Assembly (NCBI RefSeq): GCF_003315595.1 | Contig: NZ_QNQU01000035.1 | Coordinates: 1-52,829, forward strand | Length of the DNA: 52,829 bases | From: Pedobacter miscanthi | GTDB lineage: Bacteria > Bacteroidota > Bacteroidia > Sphingobacteriales > Sphingobacteriaceae | Direction of reading: 5' to 3' | Shown: positions 15,257 through 24,409 of the stretch, one piece after another | Layout: every line of letters starts with the position of its first letter | Numbering within the stretch: position 1 is the first letter of the stretch | Notes under the pieces: generated by a model | What the model saw: only the letters and a program-made list of their open reading frames with translations | Told to the model about the DNA's origin: nothing | The model's database searches: none | Program-made: the position numbers and the translations under genes

Positions 15257-17617
15257 TTAATCTTTATATAAACGATAGGTTAATCCGGCCAGCAGTACAC
15301 GCCCCGGCTGACCTGGCATCAACCGATCAGTATAATTTAAAATATTGTCGGCCGTAAGCCTGATACTTAAATGCTGTTTCATCAGTTTTTTTTCGAAAGC
15401 GGCATTGAGCATAAAAAAGCCATTCACAAAGGTGTCGTAACGATCGATAAACTGGTTTCCGTTACGGTCGCCGAATGGATATTTGCCCCTGTAATTTACG
15501 CGGATGTTTAAACTGGCATCCCATGGGCGATAGTTATAAAATGCCTTAAAATTAGCCATGTGACGTGATCGGTTTTCAATTCCCCAATAATCTGAAAGTT
15601 TTGGCGCATAAGAATTTCCTGTTGCCGGATCGTGGATGTTTTGGTTATAAGGATAATGACCAGCCTTAATGCTGTCGATCACACTGAGGTCTTTAGCAAT
15701 CAAATACTGATAACCCGCACTTAATTCTAAATTTTTAAGCGGACTCACGGCAAACGATACATCTATACCTTTATTTACCGCTTCAGGAAGATTTTGATAA
15801 GTATAAATATTCCGGTTCCCGCTACCCGTTGCCACCTGGATGCTGTTGATCTGGTTGTGTAAGCTGTGATGAAATACGCCTGCCTCTACTTTTACATTAT
15901 CTTTAGGTTTCCACTCGAAACTTAAATTTAACGAAGTGCTCCGTTCTGCCTGCAAATTCTGATCGAGCTGATTCAATAAAAACTGTCTGATCTCGCTGAT
16001 CTGCCCCTGCTGATCCAGCTGATTTAGCGTTTGCCTTAACACTTCGTTACCAATAACCAGGTAATTGGCCGCCGGGTTATAAAAAACAAGGTACCTCGAT
16101 TTAAAATCAGGCGCTTTAAATCCTGTACCGGCACCGGCTTTAAAGGTTAAAGTTGGTACAATTTTATACTGCAAACCTAAACTGGGGTTCAGTTTGCTGC
16201 CATAGGCGTTGGTTAAATCGTAACGCAATCCCGCCACTATTCCCAATTGTTTGTTCAGCTGCCAATCGCCCTGTAAAAAGGCAAAACCGGTACTTACAGA
16301 ACCCGGATTGGTGAGCGAAACATCGTTCATGGTTTCGATACTGCCACCTAAACCGCCGGTAAATTTAAGTTCATCGCTTACACCATAAGCAAACTGCTGT
16401 TCGAAACGGTGCAGGTTCTGCACAAAAATATCTTTGGTAATGCTGCTGTTCGTTTGCTGCCAGTCTACACTTTGATCGGACCGGAAATTGGTAAAATAAT
16501 AACGGCTCATGCTACGCAAACCTGACTGGAAATTATGATCAAAAGTGGCCGAAAGGTTTAAATCCTGCTCATCCTGACTATCGCCAGAAATAATGCCGAG
16601 GCCAAAATCTTTGGCCATAAAAGATTTCCTCAACCCATACCTGCCGCTAAAGCCAATCGTACTGCTTGGTGTTAAACGATACCTCAGTCTGCCCTGCAAA
16701 GCATAATTATCATAAGGTGGTGCTGTTGTACCCTGTTGGATGTATTTTGGGTTGGTATTAAAACCATCGGTCCGGTAATAATTGGCAGAGATATTGGCCG
16801 ATCCCCTTTGCGAAGCGAATGGTGTTTCGCCTTCGAGGGTAATATCGGCAATGTTTAAACTCCCGTAATTGGCCGCAATAAGTGCCTGTGGCTGTAAAGC
16901 GCCATAGCGGGTAACGATGTTAATCGCCCCGCCGAGCGCCTCGCTTCCGAAGAGACAGGAAGATGCACCTTTAATAATTTCTATCCGTTCGATATTGGAA
17001 ACACTGATCCTGGATAAATCAAAATTTCCGCTGTTGCGGCCAACCATGGGCTGTCCGTCGATTAAGATCATCACATATTCACTGCTAAAACCCTGCATCT
17101 GCACGCCTACTGACCGGGCACCACCGCCAATGTTATTTACAATCGCAATCCCGGTTTGTTCTTTCAATACCTCATCGAGCCTTCTGCTGCCCATCAATTG
17201 GATGGTGCGCCTGCTGATTACGGTAACAGGCATGGCGCTGCGTTCTAATTTCATCAGGTTATCAGGGGCAGCACGGTTTTCGGATACGGCAACCTCGTTA
17301 AGTTCGCGTTCATCACCCAATAGTTTAATGATCAGGTTATCGGCAGTTGTACCAATTTTAATATTATTCTGGTAACTGGCCTTACCAACCATGGTTACCG
17401 TAATGCTGTAATTACCGGTAAATAGCTTGTTGAAAACAAAATTACCTTTGGTATCGGTTTCAGTGGTATGTCCATCTGGCTCCAGGTGTACGGTTGCCCC
17501 ACGTAAAGCTTTGCCCTGTTCGTCGCTAACTGTGCCTTTTAAACTTCCATAATCCTGCGCAGTAACCTTTAAATGGAAAAACGCGAGAAAAAGTATGATG
17601 GCGGATAGTTTAAACAT
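15257..17617 (-). CDS. hmuR: TonB-dependent heme receptor (HmuR-like)
   Basis: A 786-aa outer-membrane receptor. In order: signal peptide ending KVTAQD, a carboxypeptidase-like regulatory domain (GTVSDEQGKALRGATVHLE), plug (about 115-240, with ILIDGQPMVGR and RIEIIKGASSCLFGSEALGG), then a 22-strand barrel. The box FKAP at 500-503 followed by FYNP corresponds to the FRAP/NPDL region of heme receptors. Placement between the S41 lipoprotein and heme oxygenase, in an operon with HmuY-like proteins, supports heme as the ligand. The symbol is by analogy; siderophore uptake is a less likely alternative. Confidence 0.88.
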   Translation of the reverse strand: MFKLSAIILFLAFFHLKVTAQDYGSLKGTVSDEQGKALRGATVHLEPDGHTTETDTKGNFVFNKLFTGNYSITVTMVGKASYQNNIKIGTTADNLIIKLLGDERELNEVAVSENRAAPDNLMKLERSAMPVTVISRRTIQLMGSRRLDEVLKEQTGIAIVNNIGGGARSVGVQMQGFSSEYVMILIDGQPMVGRNSGNFDLSRISVSNIERIEIIKGASSCLFGSEALGGAINIVTRYGALQPQALIAANYGSLNIADITLEGETPFASQRGSANISANYYRTDGFNTNPKYIQQGTTAPPYDNYALQGRLRYRLTPSSTIGFSGRYGLRKSFMAKDFGLGIISGDSQDEQDLNLSATFDHNFQSGLRSMSRYYFTNFRSDQSVDWQQTNSSITKDIFVQNLHRFEQQFAYGVSDELKFTGGLGGSIETMNDVSLTNPGSVSTGFAFLQGDWQLNKQLGIVAGLRYDLTNAYGSKLNPSLGLQYKIVPTLTFKAGAGTGFKAPDFKSRYLVFYNPAANYLVIGNEVLRQTLNQLDQQGQISEIRQFLLNQLDQNLQAERSTSLNLSFEWKPKDNVKVEAGVFHHSLHNQINSIQVATGSGNRNIYTYQNLPEAVNKGIDVSFAVSPLKNLELSAGYQYLIAKDLSVIDSIKAGHYPYNQNIHDPATGNSYAPKLSDYWGIENRSRHMANFKAFYNYRPWDASLNIRVNYRGKYPFGDRNGNQFIDRYDTFVNGFFMLNAAFEKKLMKQHLSIRLTADNILNYTDRLMPGQPGRVLLAGLTYRLYKD

Positions 17618-17661
17618 GTTTTATTTTATTGTTGCAGGATCAGGTTTTGACCTTTTTCCAA

Positions 17662-18939
17662 TTATTTTCTTAATCTTAATCTGTTTTCGAACATGATGCC
17701 CTCTACAAGGGTTGGCTGTAAAAAATCAGTTCTATTGGTTGTAATTTTATCTGTTGAAGCCAGTTTGCTTACAGCCAGTTTTTTTGTTCCGTTGATCAAT
17801 TCCAAAGCTGCGCTTAAGCAACTTTCAGCCGGATCACCCAAAACAGGATTATCTGCGCCTTTTACAGGAACATCAGGCTGCATGCCCGTAAAATAATCCG
17901 ACCAGCCACTGGCATTTTTAATGAGGAAACTGCTCAGGTAGATACTGTACTGATCGATATTAATGCCGAAAAAGCCTACAGGCTTGCCATAGGTTTTCTC
18001 TCCGATGAGTTTAATATCAAAAAAAGGTTTCAAGCTGCTGATCAGCATTTCGCTGGCCGAAGCGGTATTGCCCGAAACGATGAAGTAAACTGATTGAATG
18101 GTTTGTAAACTTCCTTTTTTATTGAATTTATAGGTATTGCCCGCTATGGTATAATCTACATCGGCCATGGTGGCGTTACGCCCATTGTAAACAGCCGTTT
18201 TTCCATTGGCATCTAAATAAGGCTGATGCTTTAGTATTTTTGCAGTGCCATTCTGCATGGCAGGATTAAATACCTCGCTGTACATCACTTTACCGTTCAG
18301 GCTTGCAGGAACAATTAAATTGGCTACATATTCTGCAGTTTCGAGATAACCGCCACCGTTGCTGCGCAGGTCGATTACAATAACTTTTGGATTAGCAGTT
18401 GCCAGATCATCAAAAGCCTGATCCAGTACTGCCTTACTGCTGCTTAATGAAGGGAATGAACCCAATGCGATATAAGCAACAGGTGTATTTCCACTGGAAA
18501 TTATTTTACTGGCAAGCACAGCTGTGTTCGGATTTACCACGGCAGCGGTACTTCCCGGAGTGCTCCTCCCCAACTGCAGGTTAGAATATTTCGGATTTTC
18601 GAAATACACAGGCAATTCGTATGGGCTACCTGTAATTGTATTTATTTTAAGCTGCGAAATATCGAACAGCTCCTTCTTAAAAGCCGTAATATCAGAACTG
18701 ATCCCACCGTATTTTTGCCTTGGGTTAAATTCGGCATAGCCTGGCAAAACATCATTCCATAAGTATACCTGTTTGGCATACAAAAAAATAGAATCTAATG
18801 TAAACTGGCTACGCGTACCCGTTGTAGGCGAAACAATCTCGTCCGCATCATCAACAGAAACCTGTGCCTTTTTACAGGCAGAGGTTCCCATTAGAATCAG
18901 CGTTAAGAGCGTGGTATATATTTTTAAGTTGTGCTTCAC
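17662..18939 (-). CDS. S41-family protease lipoprotein
   Basis: A 425-aa lipoprotein (lipobox GTSAC) of the tail-specific protease family S41. The core has VIVIDLRSNGGGYLETAEY, the catalytic-serine segment FIVSGNTASASEML and the lysine region GEKTYGKPVGFFG. The N-terminal TLDSIFLYAKQVYLWNDVLPGY is the usual S41 helical part. I place the start at a GTG at 18939, 4 nt after the stop of the preceding gene. An upstream ATG would prepend a basic stretch that spoils the lipoprotein signal. A protease in a heme operon may release heme from host or neighbour proteins, or process the operon's other lipoproteins (inference). Confidence 0.85.
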   Translation of the reverse strand: MKHNLKIYTTLLTLILMGTSACKKAQVSVDDADEIVSPTTGTRSQFTLDSIFLYAKQVYLWNDVLPGYAEFNPRQKYGGISSDITAFKKELFDISQLKINTITGSPYELPVYFENPKYSNLQLGRSTPGSTAAVVNPNTAVLASKIISSGNTPVAYIALGSFPSLSSSKAVLDQAFDDLATANPKVIVIDLRSNGGGYLETAEYVANLIVPASLNGKVMYSEVFNPAMQNGTAKILKHQPYLDANGKTAVYNGRNATMADVDYTIAGNTYKFNKKGSLQTIQSVYFIVSGNTASASEMLISSLKPFFDIKLIGEKTYGKPVGFFGINIDQYSIYLSSFLIKNASGWSDYFTGMQPDVPVKGADNPVLGDPAESCLSAALELINGTKKLAVSKLASTDKITTNRTDFLQPTLVEGIMFENRLRLRK

Positions 18940-18943
18940 TTCA

Positions 18944-19921
18944 TTAATTCGTGATCGTAACCGGCTCATCAAAATAGCCAAAAGCTGAACCTGCCGCATA
19001 ATACTCTCCACCAGGGAAATAGTAGATATAAAGGTCGTACTGACCGGTAGGCAAGTTTTCGGGTACTTTTAAAGTTAACTGACCTGTTTTCGCCTCTTTA
19101 ATCGGAAGTTCGTAAAGCTGTTGATTATCCAGATTCCGGATGGTAAACTTAGTGAGTTGTTCAATCCTGTTTGTGCCATTTAATGTAAATTCTTCCCCGA
19201 GTTTAAAGGTTTTCTTTAAAGCAGCTATTTCTTCCAGGCTTACACGCGGGAAACCAGAAGATATGCCAAAAGTGCGTTCTATAATAACAGTTCGTTGTCC
19301 GGAAACAACCTTTAATTTATAAATACCATCTGGTGTAGTACTGCCCAAAGTTACATTTATGGCAATTGGGGTAATTGTTCCGATGGCAAGCTCTTTTTCA
19401 GCATTATCGGCTGTATTGATCAGGTAAACCTTTGTCTGATTCTTATCAGCAATGATATTATCGCCACCGATAGCAATGTTATTCCCCCTTAACGCGTAAT
19501 TTTTTGTATTGTAAACTAAAACCCCGCCGGTAACATTTACCTTAAGTAACGGCTGATTGATTACCTTTTTAATCAGATATTCTTTAGTGGCACCATTCTG
19601 CGCAGTTACCACAAATTTGGTTGTTTCATTAAAAGCTACGCTTTGTCCTGAAGCCGGACTAACCGTTGCCCTTTCGGATAATACAATATCTGGCACAATA
19701 TGATCTGGTACGGCCTGGTTGGATGGCCAGTATATAATGAGGTTCTTTTCGTTTATTACCGCTTTCAACGGATTTCCGGCTGCGTCTTTTATTGTAAAGC
19801 TTACAATGTCGGTATAAGGAAAATCTTCGTATTCCTTTTTACAGGAACTGAATATGCTTAATAAGCATAAAAGCAAAAGATAATATGAACTGGCAGAGAA
19901 GCGTTTATATATTGTATTCAT
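18944..19921 (-). CDS. Ig-like (DUF5018-type) surface lipoprotein
   Basis: A 325-aa lipoprotein with lipobox FSSC. The N-terminal beta domain (VSFTIKDAAGNPLKAVI ... FVVTAQNGATKEYLIKKV) looks like the DUF5018/Ig-like unit of Bacteroidota surface lipoproteins. A second beta-sandwich region ends with LPTGQYDLYIYYFPGG. The same architecture occurs in the lipoprotein at 20754, so the two may be distant paralogues. It is translationally adjacent to the S41 gene. A role in surface heme binding or receptor assembly is inferred from the operon only. Confidence 0.8.
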   Translation of the reverse strand: MNTIYKRFSASSYYLLLLCLLSIFSSCKKEYEDFPYTDIVSFTIKDAAGNPLKAVINEKNLIIYWPSNQAVPDHIVPDIVLSERATVSPASGQSVAFNETTKFVVTAQNGATKEYLIKKVINQPLLKVNVTGGVLVYNTKNYALRGNNIAIGGDNIIADKNQTKVYLINTADNAEKELAIGTITPIAINVTLGSTTPDGIYKLKVVSGQRTVIIERTFGISSGFPRVSLEEIAALKKTFKLGEEFTLNGTNRIEQLTKFTIRNLDNQQLYELPIKEAKTGQLTLKVPENLPTGQYDLYIYYFPGGEYYAAGSAFGYFDEPVTITN

Positions 19922-20036
19922 GATCTATTATTGTTAGGTTTGCATTTTTAAAGCCCGCAAATATGGTCTTACCAAAGGCTGATATTTTTAAAACGATTCG
20001 GGGATTATCCCCTTAATTTGGGTATTTATGATTTAT

Positions 20037-20068
20037 AGAGCGGTATTAGTGGTACCGCTCTTTTTTTT
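20037..20068 (+). terminator. Plus-strand hairpin-T8 inside minus-strand operon
   Basis: AGAGCGGTA and TACCGCTCT form a perfect 9-bp stem with a 7-nt loop, followed by eight T on the plus strand. Neighbouring genes are all on the minus strand, where the T-run becomes an upstream A-run. It could stop antisense transcription or act as an mRNA-stabilising hairpin between cistrons. Immediately left, GGGGATTATCCCC makes a smaller hairpin. Confidence 0.65.
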
Positions 20069-20082
20069 AACCGAAGGTTTGT

Positions 20083-20682
20083 TTATTTCAATCTTTTGAT
20101 GTGGAAATTAACAGTGGTATTGTAAGTACCAGAAGTGGTTACCCCATCAAGCTGAACTGCATAAAGTTGTGTAGAGCTAGAAACAGAAGTGTTATTACCT
20201 ACAAGTGCATATCTTTTAGCAACAGGTGTAATGGTGCGGAAAGTTCTGTCGTAGTCGTACCAGCCAGTTACAGCCGGAACAGAATTGTTGATTCCTAAAG
20301 TACTGATACCACCTAATGTAACACTTGCAACATCTGTTAAGGTAATGTTCGCTACATCGGTGATGGTTGCCGAATCATAGTAACCCAATTGGTAGGTTCC
20401 AACCACAGTGATGTTTCCATCAAAGTTATTGTCGAAGTTTACCTGATTAGTAGTGCTTGATGGTGAATTATTTAACAGATCGTAGCCAACTGCTGTCCAG
20501 GATGTTGGAGAAGTAGACGAATTGGTTACTACGCCTGCCTGCGTACCGCCTACCGGTATAACTGCCTGGGTATTTTGTAAAGCAAGTTTATTGTCTGGTT
20601 GAGCAGCATCTTTTTTACAGGCGGTTCCTAATATGGCTAAAGTTGCAATTGCAAACGTAAGTTTTAAAAATTTCATTTTCAT
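20083..20682 (-). CDS. Heme-operon lipoprotein, unknown function
   Basis: A 199-aa lipoprotein (lipobox GTAC near residue 22) rich in Thr, Ser, Asn and Val, with predicted beta structure throughout and no family that I recognise. Visible segments include TAVGYDLLNNSPSSTTNQV, GTYQLGYYDSATITDVANIT and the C-terminal TVNFHIKRLK. It sits between two Ig-like lipoproteins of the heme operon and ends just before a strong hairpin at 20037. Surface display and participation in heme capture are inferred from context only. Confidence 0.8.
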   Translation of the reverse strand: MKMKFLKLTFAIATLAILGTACKKDAAQPDNKLALQNTQAVIPVGGTQAGVVTNSSTSPTSWTAVGYDLLNNSPSSTTNQVNFDNNFDGNITVVGTYQLGYYDSATITDVANITLTDVASVTLGGISTLGINNSVPAVTGWYDYDRTFRTITPVAKRYALVGNNTSVSSSTQLYAVQLDGVTTSGTYNTTVNFHIKRLK

Positions 20683-20753
20683 TTTTTTAAGATTTATGAT
20701 TTTTTATATAAATGGGAATAATCTCCCGAATCGTTTTTCAATGGTATAGGTTG

Positions 20754-21719
20754 TTATTTAGCAGTTACGGTAACGGCCCAGTTTAGTGTGAGCAATGGCC
20801 AGGTACCAAATGCTGCTGTTGGTGTATATAAGCCTGGCGGCACAGTTTCAGGAATCCGGATTACCGCCTCGGTTCTGCTGTAGGATACAATTGGTAAAAG
20901 CGTTTTCTGCCCGTTTACCATGATGTAAAACTCTTTAAAATCGTTAAATACAGTTGTGGTGGTTACAATTTTAAAGGTTTCGCCCTGTTTAGCGGTTACG
21001 GGACCATAGTTTATCCCTGATCTGCCAAAAACTACATTTACAGGATTCTTCATTTCTGCCGTTAAAGCCTGTACCTTAACCCGGATTTTGTAAGCGCCCG
21101 GCTCTAATGTCTGCGGAGCCATCAACCGCCCGTAGGTATAAGTTTTAGTACTGCCTATCATAGAAACAGTTACGGCTGGAGCACCAAATGATGGAGAGGG
21201 TAAAAATTCGTATTCCTTATTGTTGGCATCTACCAGATATGCCTTGATCTTTTTGATATCCGAAACATTAAAATTACCCTGAAGCGCAATATCTGCACCA
21301 CCTATGGCAATATTTGCAGTATTGGTAGCCGTTGACAGTTCTGTTAATACCAATGGCGATTCCTGATTTAATTTAATAATCAGTGTATAGGTTGAGATAC
21401 TTTGATCGGCAGCTATAACGGTATAGGTCTTTTTGGTATCCAAAACTTCTACCGGGGTAATGGCTTCTTTGAGTTTAGCCCCTGCCGAAAGTTTGATTAC
21501 AGGCTCTATTACGTCCAGTTCGTAATAATATGGCAGATAGAGCGTAATGGTTTTATCGGTTTCGTCAATGGCTCCAAAAATATTTCCATCCGATACAGCA
21601 ACCTTAAATTCGGTGATTTTATTTGCAGGAAGCGGATCCAATCCAATTGTTTTTTTGCAGGCGGCAAGCGTGGCAACTGTTAATATAATACAAAGGAGTT
21701 GCGTTAATTTATTCTTCAT
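20754..21719 (-). CDS. Ig/TIG-like surface lipoprotein
   Basis: A 321-aa lipoprotein with lipobox LAAC near residue 21. It has repeated beta-sandwich character: KITEFKVAVSDGNIFGAID, TYTVIAADQSISTYTLIIKL, then two IPT/TIG-like stretches (GGADIALQGNFNVSDIKKIK and FKIVTTTTVFNDFKEFYIMV). The layout parallels the 18944 lipoprotein. It lies 29 bp downstream of the second HmuY-like gene. No enzymatic motif is present. I infer a surface-exposed binding or scaffolding role. Confidence 0.8.
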   Translation of the reverse strand: MKNKLTQLLCIILTVATLAACKKTIGLDPLPANKITEFKVAVSDGNIFGAIDETDKTITLYLPYYYELDVIEPVIKLSAGAKLKEAITPVEVLDTKKTYTVIAADQSISTYTLIIKLNQESPLVLTELSTATNTANIAIGGADIALQGNFNVSDIKKIKAYLVDANNKEYEFLPSPSFGAPAVTVSMIGSTKTYTYGRLMAPQTLEPGAYKIRVKVQALTAEMKNPVNVVFGRSGINYGPVTAKQGETFKIVTTTTVFNDFKEFYIMVNGQKTLLPIVSYSRTEAVIRIPETVPPGLYTPTAAFGTWPLLTLNWAVTVTAK

Positions 21720-21748
21720 TTTAATGATGGTGTTGATTTATTTGTGGT

Positions 21749-22507
21749 TTATTTAATCTCGAATTTTGTACTTCCTTTCGGCACAATTACATATTCAAAG
21801 GTGAAATACATGTGCGGGGTGGTCCTGAACCATTTATCTGCTGTAAAGGCATCTTTATAACAGCTGATCATTTTGATCTTGGCATAATCGCCTTTAGCTG
21901 TGCGGATAACAATGGTACGTTTTTCGGGCAGGGCGTAGGCCACATGCTGTTTATCGTAACTGCCATCCCCTCTTTTTGTTCCGCCAAAATCGTACAGGTA
22001 CCAGCCTATTCCTTCACCAAAATCACCTTCATCATCGGTACCAATGGTTTTCGTGATGCTCAATGTGCCGTCTGCCGGTATGTCGGTAACCTGATCAAAT
22101 GGTTTTTGTATGATGGTAATCGCACCTGTACCTGTGCTCCCAGCACCCAGACTAGTACCCGATTGCCCATTATTGCTACTTAAAAAACTATTGTAAAGAC
22201 CATTAAAGCAGATATCCCAGCGGTTGGTTTTGGCATATAATAATGGAACAATGGCCTTGGTTTCTAAACTGAACAGCACGGCTGTTGGTGGCACAGTTGG
22301 GTTGGCATCATCAGTTTCTACAACTAAATTTTCGATCCGTTGTAGTTTATAATATGGTGTGCCGCCTTCTGTTTTGACAGGTATTTCTTTTTCAGGTTCA
22401 GGCGAAATGATTTCGTCTTTTTTGCAACTGATAAAAAGCAAGCCCAATACCAAACAGGCTGAGGTCCATTTAAGCAGGTTTTTGTTTATAGTCATTGATT
22501 TATCCAT
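21749..22507 (-). CDS. HmuY-like heme-binding lipoprotein, second copy
   Basis: A 252-aa lipoprotein (lipobox FISC) of the HmuY family (PF14064), surface hemophores first described in Porphyromonas. Supporting segments are VLFSLETKAIVPLLYAKTNRW followed by WDICFNGLY, GWYLYDFGG and the core TIVIRTAKGDYAKIKMISCY, ending with YFTFEYVIVPKGS. It starts 5 nt after the stop of the first HmuY-like gene with an AAAGGAG sequence just upstream, so translation is probably coupled. An alternative ATG lies four codons in. Heme-ligand residues cannot be assigned without alignment. Confidence 0.85.
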   Translation of the reverse strand: MDKSMTINKNLLKWTSACLVLGLLFISCKKDEIISPEPEKEIPVKTEGGTPYYKLQRIENLVVETDDANPTVPPTAVLFSLETKAIVPLLYAKTNRWDICFNGLYNSFLSSNNGQSGTSLGAGSTGTGAITIIQKPFDQVTDIPADGTLSITKTIGTDDEGDFGEGIGWYLYDFGGTKRGDGSYDKQHVAYALPEKRTIVIRTAKGDYAKIKMISCYKDAFTADKWFRTTPHMYFTFEYVIVPKGSTKFEIK

Positions 22508-22512
22508 CTCCT

Positions 22513-23241
22513 TTATTTGGTTTGTAAGTTTTTGCTTCCATCCTGCTGTACATAATATTTAAAAGTGTAGTAAGGTGCAGGCCAGTTTAAATCGGTAACA
22601 CTCGGTGGATTACCTTTATACGCATTGATTAACTGTAATTTGGCATATTTACCATCTGGCAACCTGATGGCGTAGGTGCGGTTAGGGATAGCCTGCATAA
22701 TGTGGGTATTGAGACTGTAAAAAAACCATCCGTTTGAAGCGGCCGACGATGCCCAGCCTATTTTGGTTACTTCGCTGGCATTAAAAGTCTGATCGGATGG
22801 TGCCTGGTTAACTGTATCGTAACTTTGTTCCAATAACAGCACCGCGCTTTTTGCCATTCCACCAAAACCGGGGTTGTACTGATAATCTTTATCGTTGACA
22901 TAAACCTCGCTGTTGTAAGGTCCGGTGAAAGCTAAATCCCAGTCTTTTGTTTTCAGCCATTGTGCCGAATCGGCTGCATTGCGGATCCAGATCTGTTTCT
23001 GATCCCTGAAACGGAAAAGAAAAGTATAAAACGGACGTACTTCTTTACCAGGAGTTCCACTGCCCATGGCGGCCTGTGTATCGCCGGCCAGATCGGTAAT
23101 CACCACACTTTTACCATCCTGTAAAACTTCATTCGGATCCGGTTCATCTTTCTTGCACGAACCAAAAGCGACCGTTAAAAGCAACAGAGCAGCAGTGATC
23201 GTCTTTTTAGTGAACCGGCAAGTATATTTTGTGTACTTCAT
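22513..23241 (-). CDS. HmuY-like heme-binding lipoprotein, first copy
   Basis: A 242-aa lipoprotein (lipobox FGSC) and the first gene of the minus-strand heme operon. HmuY-family features are TKDWDLAFTGPYNSEVYV, NGWFFYSLNTHIMQAIPNRT, YAIRLPDGKYAKLQLINAY and YYTFKYYVQ. It probably takes heme from solution or carrier proteins and passes it to the TonB-dependent receptor encoded downstream. It is divergent from hmuT and shares a control region containing three 21-bp-phased direct repeats. Two different HmuY-like proteins in one operon suggest distinct heme sources or a relay. Confidence 0.87.
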   Translation of the reverse strand: MKYTKYTCRFTKKTITAALLLLTVAFGSCKKDEPDPNEVLQDGKSVVITDLAGDTQAAMGSGTPGKEVRPFYTFLFRFRDQKQIWIRNAADSAQWLKTKDWDLAFTGPYNSEVYVNDKDYQYNPGFGGMAKSAVLLLEQSYDTVNQAPSDQTFNASEVTKIGWASSAASNGWFFYSLNTHIMQAIPNRTYAIRLPDGKYAKLQLINAYKGNPPSVTDLNWPAPYYTFKYYVQQDGSKNLQTK

Positions 23242-23309
23242 TACGGATATTATTTTTAATCATTCTAAATAAGAACACTGCAAACATCCATATTAAGCAC
23301 CATAAATGG

Positions 23310-23394
23310 TTTGTGCAATCCGTATTTTAATTTGTGCAATCCGTATTTTCTTTTGTTCAAAGCGTATTTTTTCAGCCTCTATTTTGCACAAATC
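23310..23394. promoter_or_regulatory. Phased direct repeats, candidate AraC operator
   Basis: TTTGTGCAATCCGTATTTT occurs at 23310-23328 and identically at 23331-23349. A third, diverged copy TTTGTTCAAAGCGTATTTT is at 23352-23370. Spacing is exactly 21 bp, two helical turns. An inverted half, ATTTTGCACAAAT, follows near 23380. Such phased direct repeats suit an AraC-family activator; the AraC gene at 26693-27673 is the obvious candidate. The region lies between the two divergent heme operons. Confidence 0.65.
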
Positions 23395-23566
23395 GACAGA
23401 TTAAAGCGGATAAAAATCAAATCAATAAATTGATTATCAGATATATAATCAAAAAACACAATAATACTTTCTCCAAAAAATACATTTAGGCTAAAATCCT
23501 AATGAGGCTTAAACACTTGTATTTAGATTAATTAAACACTTTTTTTGTCTCGATAACAAAGCCTAC

Positions 23567-24409
23567 ATGAGCATAAAAAAATATTACATTATACTAGTTA
23601 CCCTTTCTTTTTCCCTTATCCTGCAGCAAGCGGCCGCACAGGCGAAACGAATTATTACCCTAAGCAGTGCCATTAGCGAAACGGTTAACGCATTAGGTTA
23701 TGGCAAGTGTATTTTAGCTACCGATGTAACCAGTGTATCGCCCGAAGAAATTAACAGATTGCCAAAAGTGAGCCGCAACAGGTCATTCTCTGTAGAAAGT
23801 ATTACGGCTTTCCGTCCCGATCTTATTTTAGTACCCGAAGGCGATTTCTCCAAAGAAAACCTTTACCAGTTTAAATCGCTGGGCATTAGAGTGGTGAGCA
23901 TCCGTCAGGAGTTTTCGGTTGAGGGCGCTATGAAATTTATCAGGCAGATTGCCGCAGCCATTGGTGATAAAAACCGTGGCGAACAGCTTGCACAAAAAAC
24001 AGAGAACAGCGTTAATAGCACTTTAAACCAGTTAAAAAAGGGAAATAAGACTCCGAAAATATTGTTTATTTATGCCCGGGGTGTGGGCACCATGAACGTG
24101 GCCGGAAAAGGCAGCAGTATTGATGCGATAATCAAACTGGCCGGTGGTAAAAATGCGATACAAGAATTCAGCGATTTTAAGCCCTACACTACCGAAGCAT
24201 TGATTAAAAGTAATCCGGATATCATCCTGATGTTCGATTTTGGGTTAAGCAGTTTAGGTGGCAGGGAAGCCTTTTTAGATCTTCCTGGTGTAGCCTATAC
24301 CAATGCAGGAAAAAACAAGAGGATAGTAGAAATGAACGGACCATTGCTCATCAACTTCAGCAACCGTTTACCCGAAGCCATTAAAACACTTAATAACCGA
24401 ATTTTATAA
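23567..24409 (+). CDS. hmuT: Periplasmic heme-binding protein HmuT
   Basis: A 280-aa class III periplasmic binding protein (BtuF/HmuT type). It has a signal peptide ending AAAQAKR, then RIITLSSAISETVNALGYG, the usual start of this fold, FRPDLILVPEG, and SIDAIIKLAGGKNAIQEF in the C-terminal lobe. It hands heme to the HmuUV transporter. The stop and the next ATG overlap as TAATG, indicating tight coupling. Vitamin B12 or siderophore transport would look similar, but operon partners favour heme. Confidence 0.9.
   Translation: MSIKKYYIILVTLSFSLILQQAAAQAKRIITLSSAISETVNALGYGKCILATDVTSVSPEEINRLPKVSRNRSFSVESITAFRPDLILVPEGDFSKENLYQFKSLGIRVVSIRQEFSVEGAMKFIRQIAAAIGDKNRGEQLAQKTENSVNSTLNQLKKGNKTPKILFIYARGVGTMNVAGKGSSIDAIIKLAGGKNAIQEFSDFKPYTTEALIKSNPDIILMFDFGLSSLGGREAFLDLPGVAYTNAGKNKRIVEMNGPLLINFSNRLPEAIKTLNNRIL

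Noticed and set aside
18940..19011. ATG start of the S41 protease at 19011
   Set aside because: It would overlap the preceding gene by 68 bp and put a basic stretch ahead of the lipoprotein signal; the GTG at 18939 fits better.
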